This document shows positions 15,512-18,570 of a DNA stretch of 18,570 nucleotides, piece after piece. The notes beneath the pieces are model-generated. The model made no database searches, was not told the DNA's origin, and worked only from the letters and a program-made list of their open reading frames with translations. Made by a program: the position numbers and the translations under genes. How positions within the stretch are numbered: the first letter of the stretch is position 1; the number at the start of each line of letters is the position of its first letter. The stretch is from NCBI GenBank assembly GCA_046313675.1, contig JBKBXU010000046.1, forward strand, positions 1-18,570, read 5' to 3'. The DNA is from JBKBXU01 sp046313675 (GTDB taxonomy: Bacteria; Bacteroidota; Bacteroidia; Cytophagales; Cytophagaceae).

Positions 15512-16477
15512 TTAAGCACATTTTTTCTTTATCCTCGTGATTTCCAGTATCCGTATTCTTCCTTTTTCAGGGAATTTGATTTCCTTTTGCAAAAGAATCA
15601 AAATAACCGCCAAAACCAGGATCGGAGTAGCAATAAGGATTTGGCTGTTAACCGTTTCTCCTCCGATGTAAATTCCCAGTATTACCGCAATAACAGGGTT
15701 TATATATGCATAGGTTGAAACTTTCCCAGGCGTTGAGGCTTTTATCAACCAAATATAGCAGGTAAATCCTATCAATGACCCACAAACAATTAGATAGATT
15801 AAAGCAAGCATTGAATTAGTTGATACCTTACTTAATTCAAAGGTCTGGTATTCTCCAACTCCCCAAGCCGTTGAAGAAAAGATAACACCGGCGATCAGCA
15901 TTTGTATTCCCGTTGATAGTAAGGGAGATATATTTCTGCTCTGCCCTGAAGAATATACAGAGCCCGCTGCCCATGAAAACGTAGAAATCATGATTAGCAG
16001 GAAGCCAAATAGATTCACCTGTTCTAAGCCTCCTATACCGGATGGGCCTATCAGAATGAACATACCGGTAAAACCTAAAATCATTCCTATCCATACTTTA
16101 ATATCCGGTTTTTTCCCTTTGGCCATTTGTATCAATACTACCCAAACAGGTTCAATGGTTATTAGTAAGGCAGTCATTCCGGAAGCAATGTATTTTTCTG
16201 CGATTACAACACCACCGTTTCCTATTACCAACAGAAGAATGCTGATAATGGCGAACTGTTTTAAATCTGCCCAGGTGAGTTTCACGGAGCCTTTTCGCAG
16301 GGCCCAGACGCAAAGAATACTTCCGGCTATTAAGAAACGACTACCTGCCATGATAAAGGGAGGGATGGTTTCTATGGCATACTTAATTCCAAGATAAGTA
16401 GAACCCCAAAGGATGTAAACTGCACCAAAAGCGGCAATAATGCCTGCATTTTCTTTGCTTAAAAATTGTCGTGACAT
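15512..16477 (-). CDS. EamA-family permease (DMT superfamily)
   Basis: This 321-residue inner-membrane protein has two EamA repeats of five helices each. The first repeat starts with AAFGAVYILWGSTYLGIKYAIE and PFIMAGSRFLIAG, the second with GFLLIMISTFSWAAGSVY and ends with ILGIYIGGETVNSQI. These are hallmarks of YedA-like metabolite exporters, but the substrate, often an amino acid or small metabolite, is unknown. The C-terminal tail (GRIRILEITRIKKKCA) is basic and probably cytoplasmic. A promoter of the form TTTG-N19-TATTTATG lies 22 bases upstream, overlapping the terminator of the preceding minus-strand locus. Confidence 0.92.
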   Translation of the reverse strand: MSRQFLSKENAGIIAAFGAVYILWGSTYLGIKYAIETIPPFIMAGSRFLIAGSILCVWALRKGSVKLTWADLKQFAIISILLLVIGNGGVVIAEKYIASGMTALLITIEPVWVVLIQMAKGKKPDIKVWIGMILGFTGMFILIGPSGIGGLEQVNLFGFLLIMISTFSWAAGSVYSSGQSRNISPLLSTGIQMLIAGVIFSSTAWGVGEYQTFELSKVSTNSMLALIYLIVCGSLIGFTCYIWLIKASTPGKVSTYAYINPVIAVILGIYIGGETVNSQILIATPILVLAVILILLQKEIKFPEKGRIRILEITRIKKKCA

Positions 16478-16498
16478 TGTATATATAGTTTAATAATA

Positions 16499-16529
16499 CA
16501 TAAATAAAAAAGGCCCGGATTGTATCAAA
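16499..16529 (-). promoter_or_regulatory. EamA promoter embedded in a terminator
   Basis: On the minus strand TTTG (16526-16529) is followed after 19 bases by TATTTATG (16499-16506), one mismatch from TAnnTTTG. The -33 element lies in the loop of the terminator at 16506-16542, so the same DNA ends one transcript and may start the next. The predicted leader before eamA is about 15 to 20 bases. Confidence 0.45.
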
Positions 16530-16542
16530 CCGGGCCTTTTTT
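16506..16542. terminator. Strong symmetric intrinsic terminator
   Basis: A perfect 13-base stem (16506-16518 with 16530-16542) closes an 11-base loop. Because the A-run and T-run are both inside the stem, it can work on either strand. On the minus strand it would end any transcript coming from the small-RNA region before eamA. Confidence 0.88.
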
Positions 16543-16559
16543 ATTGAATTTAATCAATA

Positions 16560-16631
16560 CTATTCCCGGACTCCTTTTTTAGTAAAAGGGATCAGCGCGA
16601 CCGCAACATGTTTTGTAAATCTGTTTTTCAT
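16560..16631 (-). CDS. Putative 23-codon ORF between two terminators
   Basis: A minus-strand ORF of 23 codons runs from an ATG at 16631 to a TAG. The peptide starts MKNRFTKH and contains the phrase VAVALIPFTKKG. The ATG lies 2 bases after the T-run of the upstream terminator, and no promoter fits, so it would be made only by read-through. An ORF this short is common by chance. The shared VAV with the upstream 24-codon ORF and the placement between terminators are the only reasons to list it. Confidence 0.15.
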   Translation of the reverse strand: MKNRFTKHVAVALIPFTKKGVRE

Positions 16632-16633
16632 TC

Positions 16634-16663
16634 AAAAAAAAACCCGGATGTTCGATCCGGGTT
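16634..16663 (-). terminator. Intrinsic terminator of the candidate small RNA
   Basis: A nine-base stem (16641-16649 with 16655-16663) closes a GTTCG loop. Nine A's at 16634-16642 on the plus strand read as a long U-run on the minus strand, giving a clear minus-strand terminator. There is no annotated gene upstream except the small locus described here. Confidence 0.85.
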
Positions 16664-16692
16664 GTATTTATGTTTTAGAAATTACTTTTTTA

Positions 16693-16767
16693 CTAATACA
16701 TACCCGATTCATAAGCCCTTGGCTTAATCACTGCGACACACGGTGTGGTATGTAAATTAATGTTCAT
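16693..16767 (-). CDS. Putative leaderless 24-residue microprotein
   Basis: The ATG at 16767 lies only 4 bases after the -7 box, so the mRNA would be leaderless. The 24-residue peptide begins MNINLHTT, continues through PCVAVIKPRAY and ends ESGMY before TAG. It has one cysteine and no signal peptide or membrane helix. Codons coincide with the RNA stems described for the same locus, so coding and RNA structure are competing or overlapping explanations. It would need conservation of the peptide in relatives to be believed. Confidence 0.3.
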   Translation of the reverse strand: MNINLHTTPCVAVIKPRAYESGMY

Positions 16768-16771
16768 GAAG

Positions 16772-16802
16772 CAAATGTAAACGAAGTATTTTAATAAGGC
16801 AA
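16772..16802 (-). promoter_or_regulatory. Near-consensus Bacteroidota promoter of the small-RNA locus
   Basis: On the minus strand TTG (16800-16802) is followed after exactly 20 bases by TACATTTG (16772-16779), an exact match to TAnnTTTG. It is the best complete promoter I find in the window. The start of transcription is expected about 4-6 bases downstream, near 16767. Confidence 0.7.
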
Positions 16803-16807
16803 GCATA

Positions 16808-16850
16808 ACCCGGGTATTTATTTTCCGTTTATCTTAATAAAAGACGTCTT
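16808..16850. promoter_or_regulatory. Two palindromes between divergent promoters
   Basis: ACCCGGGT (16808-16815) lies just upstream of the small-RNA promoter, and AAGACGTCTT (16841-16850) about 22 bases upstream of the lyase-gene promoter. Both are perfect palindromes and could be operators in a shared control region. Short palindromes also arise by chance. Confidence 0.25.
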
Positions 16851-16872
16851 CGTCCAATTAACCCGAAATGTC

Positions 16873-16903
16873 TTGGGATAGTGTTTTATCGTTGTTATAC
16901 TTG
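16873..16903 (+). promoter_or_regulatory. Promoter of the polysaccharide-lyase-like gene
   Basis: TTG (16873-16875), a 20-base spacer and TATACTTG (16896-16903) match the Bacteroidota promoter with one mismatch in the -7 box. The leader would be about 20 bases and contains AAAGGTGAGG, a good ribosome-binding site, 8 bases before the ATG at 16930. Confidence 0.6.
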
Positions 16904-16929
16904 TAAGTAATTAAAGGTGAGGTAATTGT

Positions 16930-18570
16930 ATGAAGTACACTTTATTGTTATTCCTTCTGGTTTTTTTTACAGGTTCTCTTAAAGCTCAACTTTTTACAGG
17001 TTTTGAGAATTGGCCGGATGAGCATGAATATATCAGAGCCTCCTGGGAAGCAGATGGGTTTGACCCACGCTGGGTGAATGGTTTTAGCCAAAGCAGGGCA
17101 TTCATAGATGATGCCTTTGCCAGATCAGGAGATAAATCTTTACGAATACTATTTCCTGCTGATGGAGTCGGGCCTGCCAATTCGGGTGCACAGGCACCTT
17201 TGCGTTTAACTCCTGAGGACGAATATTATGCTTCTTATTGGTTTAGGTTCAGTGATAACTTTAGTTGGGGAACTACGAATTTCGGGGGAAAACTTCCGGG
17301 ATTGGCAGGAGGCAATAATTGTAGTGGTTGCAATAATTGTGACGGAACGAACGGTTTTTCAGCTCGTCTTATGTGGAGACCTGGAGGAAAAGGGGTTTTA
17401 TATCTATACCATATGGACAAACTCGGAGCCTGTGCCCCGGATTATGACCTGAAAGACAGTAATGGTAACGATGTGTACTTTGAGCGTGGCCAGTGGTATA
17501 ATATCATACAAAGGGTAAAAGTCAATTCGGGAAATAATCATGATGGAGAGGTTGAATTATGGGTAAATGGTGAGCATGCCTTATTGGTGGAAAATCTCCG
17601 GTTTGTAAATAATGGCGATAAAGTTGATAACTTTTATTTTTCTACCTTTCATGGAGGAGCTACTGCTGGCTGGGCTCCAGGAGTAGATTGCCATATCTGG
17701 TTTGATGACATTAAGATAAGTACCAATGCTGCGGATATATTCCCTCCTGAATGTACAGAGCCAAATCTGGGGCCGGATATTTCTTTTTGTGGCTCAGGAA
17801 ACCCAGCCATACTCAATACAAATGTTGATGAGACGAACAGGACTTTTAATTGGTTTAGAAATGGAAGTCCTATTGCCGGATCTTCAGGGACATTGAGCGT
17901 TTCAGAGCCTGGCCTGTATCGAGTGCTGGTTGATTCATTGGGATGTGAATATGAAGGTGAGATACAGGTTCTTAATACCATTCCTGTGGCTAACCTTAGT
18001 GATAATAGCAATATATGTAACCCATCAAGTATACAATTACATACCCAACTGGATCCGAACTTGTATAGTTTTCGGTGGTATAAAGATAATGATTTATTAG
18101 AAGACGATCATGAGGAGTACCTTAATGTGCGGGCTGCCGGCCAATATAGAGTGGTCATAAGTGGTGGCAGTTGTACTGATGTAGAAGCTCTTAAAACCAT
18201 TACCTCAAGCCTTCCTGAACCTGTTGACGATTGCATTCTTTCTCCCGGAGAGGTTTCTTTGTCTATTATTCCGCCGGGAGGTGACTCAGGGCCATATGAA
18301 TGGTTTGATGCTCCGTATGATGGCACAAGTGTTCTGGAAGGACTGGCATATTCAACAGAGGTTACAGAAACAAAATCTTTTTATGTTCAGGACAATTCCG
18401 GCACCAGTTATTACACGGGGAAACCTGCACTTGGGCCTTCTTTCTGGACAATAACTGATTTTTCCCCGGCTGATAAAAAAATGCGCCTGATTGTTTCGCA
18501 AAGACTGACAATAGATTCACTTACCGTTTATGCAGGAGGAGCTCAAACGTTGAGGATAGGCGTTTTTACA
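16930..18570 (+). CDS. Secreted polysaccharide lyase family 14-like protein with Ig-like modules (partial)
   Basis: This reading frame is open for 547 codons to the window edge. A signal peptide ends near LKAQ (residue 20). Residues about 21-275 resemble the jelly-roll domain of polysaccharide lyase family 14 and related fungal and algal proteins: YYASYWFRF, GGKLPGLAGG (119-128), SARLMWR (144-150), YLYHM (158-162), GQWYNIIQRVK and a closing HIWFDDIKIS strand. K121, S144, R146, Y158 and Y160 keep the spacing of the catalytic residues I recall for the Chlorella-virus alginate lyase vAL-1. Enzymes of this family cleave uronic-acid polysaccharides by beta-elimination. From about residue 280 come at least two Ig/PKD-like modules of about 80 residues with paired cysteines, then further beta-rich sequence. 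A T9SS sorting domain would be expected beyond the window. Three cysteines (131, 134, 137) form an unusual loop insert after the lysine motif. Confidence 0.9.
   Translation, partial: MKYTLLLFLLVFFTGSLKAQLFTGFENWPDEHEYIRASWEADGFDPRWVNGFSQSRAFIDDAFARSGDKSLRILFPADGVGPANSGAQAPLRLTPEDEYYASYWFRFSDNFSWGTTNFGGKLPGLAGGNNCSGCNNCDGTNGFSARLMWRPGGKGVLYLYHMDKLGACAPDYDLKDSNGNDVYFERGQWYNIIQRVKVNSGNNHDGEVELWVNGEHALLVENLRFVNNGDKVDNFYFSTFHGGATAGWAPGVDCHIWFDDIKISTNAADIFPPECTEPNLGPDISFCGSGNPAILNTNVDETNRTFNWFRNGSPIAGSSGTLSVSEPGLYRVLVDSLGCEYEGEIQVLNTIPVANLSDNSNICNPSSIQLHTQLDPNLYSFRWYKDNDLLEDDHEEYLNVRAAGQYRVVISGGSCTDVEALKTITSSLPEPVDDCILSPGEVSLSIIPPGGDSGPYEWFDAPYDGTSVLEGLAYSTEVTETKSFYVQDNSGTSYYTGKPALGPSFWTITDFSPADKKMRLIVSQRLTIDSLTVYAGGAQTLRIGVFT

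Larger units (their letters stand above)
16634..16767 (-). ncRNA. Candidate structured small RNA, about 134 nt
   Basis: This minus-strand unit is bounded by a near-consensus promoter (16772-16802) and an intrinsic terminator (16634-16663) and covers no long gene. The 5' half folds on paper into a compact three-way junction. Stem P1 pairs 16747-16752 with 16699-16704 (CATACC with GGTATG on the RNA). Stem P2 pairs 16743-16746 with 16736-16739. Stem P3 pairs 16726-16729 with 16706-16709 and 16721-16725 with 16713-16717, with a three-base bulge and a three-base loop. The predicted transcription start falls at or within a few bases of an ATG, so the RNA may also be a leaderless mRNA for a 24-residue peptide. 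It matches no RNA family that I can name. Confidence 0.5.

Noticed and set aside
16737..16747. CACAC-G-GTGTG inverted repeat as a protein-binding operator
   Set aside because: It lies inside the candidate small RNA downstream of its promoter and is better explained as part of the P1/P2 stems, although an operator role is not excluded.
17228..17452. 74-codon plus-strand ORF in another frame inside the lyase-like gene
   Set aside because: The frame starting at 16930 is open over the whole region and carries the domain motifs; this one is a shadow.
1..18570. CRISPR arrays, insertion sequences, tRNA/rRNA genes, phage or toxin-antitoxin modules
   Set aside because: No regularly spaced repeats, transposase motifs, cloverleaf tRNA with a T-loop consensus, or paired toxin-antitoxin genes could be seen by reading both strands.

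Overview
The window looks like chromosomal DNA of a Bacteroidota bacterium, most likely a Cytophagales relative. The evidence is a gliding/type IX secretion (type B) C-terminal domain, a DUF3822-coaD pair, DUF1573 and short PspC proteins, AT-rich intergenic DNA, and several promoters of the Bacteroidota form TTG-N19/20-TAnnTTTG. Almost everything is ordinary chromosomal gene content. I see no phage, insertion sequence, CRISPR array, tRNA or rRNA.

Layout. Positions 1-82 hold the start of a leftward lipoprotein gene, followed by a small rightward PspC-like gene. A leftward operon (5080 to 416) then encodes histidyl-tRNA synthetase, a type IX secreted PKD protein, a YbaB/EbfC nucleoid protein and a family 2 glycosyltransferase, packed with a 4-base overlap and gaps of 13 and 3 bases. 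Divergent from hisS lie a small unknown membrane protein and a small basic conserved-looking protein, which ends at a bidirectional terminator shared with a leftward YfcE-like phosphoesterase. Next come two tandem OmpA-domain proteins (rightward), a leftward pair pyrE and AI-2E-type permease, and a rightward cluster of a Nudix protein, a secreted unknown protein and a four-helix membrane protein. Leftward coaD with its DUF3822 partner and a second Nudix hydrolase follow. Then come a rightward RecD-like helicase and a DUF1573 protein, a shared terminator, and a leftward EamA permease.

The most interesting part is the 452-base gap 16478-16929. On the minus strand it holds a near-consensus promoter (TTG-N20-TACATTTG) only about 5 bases from an ATG, then a roughly 130-nt transcript that folds on paper into a three-way junction and ends in an intrinsic terminator. 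The same transcript contains a 24-codon ORF that would be leaderless. Downstream is a second tiny ORF, a second strong terminator, and the eamA promoter, whose -33 element sits in that terminator's loop. This is a candidate small RNA or microprotein locus that I do not recognise. Divergent from it, and running off the window, is a secreted protein whose N-terminal half keeps the K / S-x-R / Y-x-Y residue spacing of polysaccharide lyase family 14, followed by Ig-like modules.

Functionally the window mixes housekeeping (hisS, pyrE, coaD, a helicase, YbaB) with cell-envelope and secretion functions (OmpA proteins, T9SS cargo, lipoprotein, permeases, glycosyltransferase). All assignments come from reading the sequence and from memory of the families; no database search was run.
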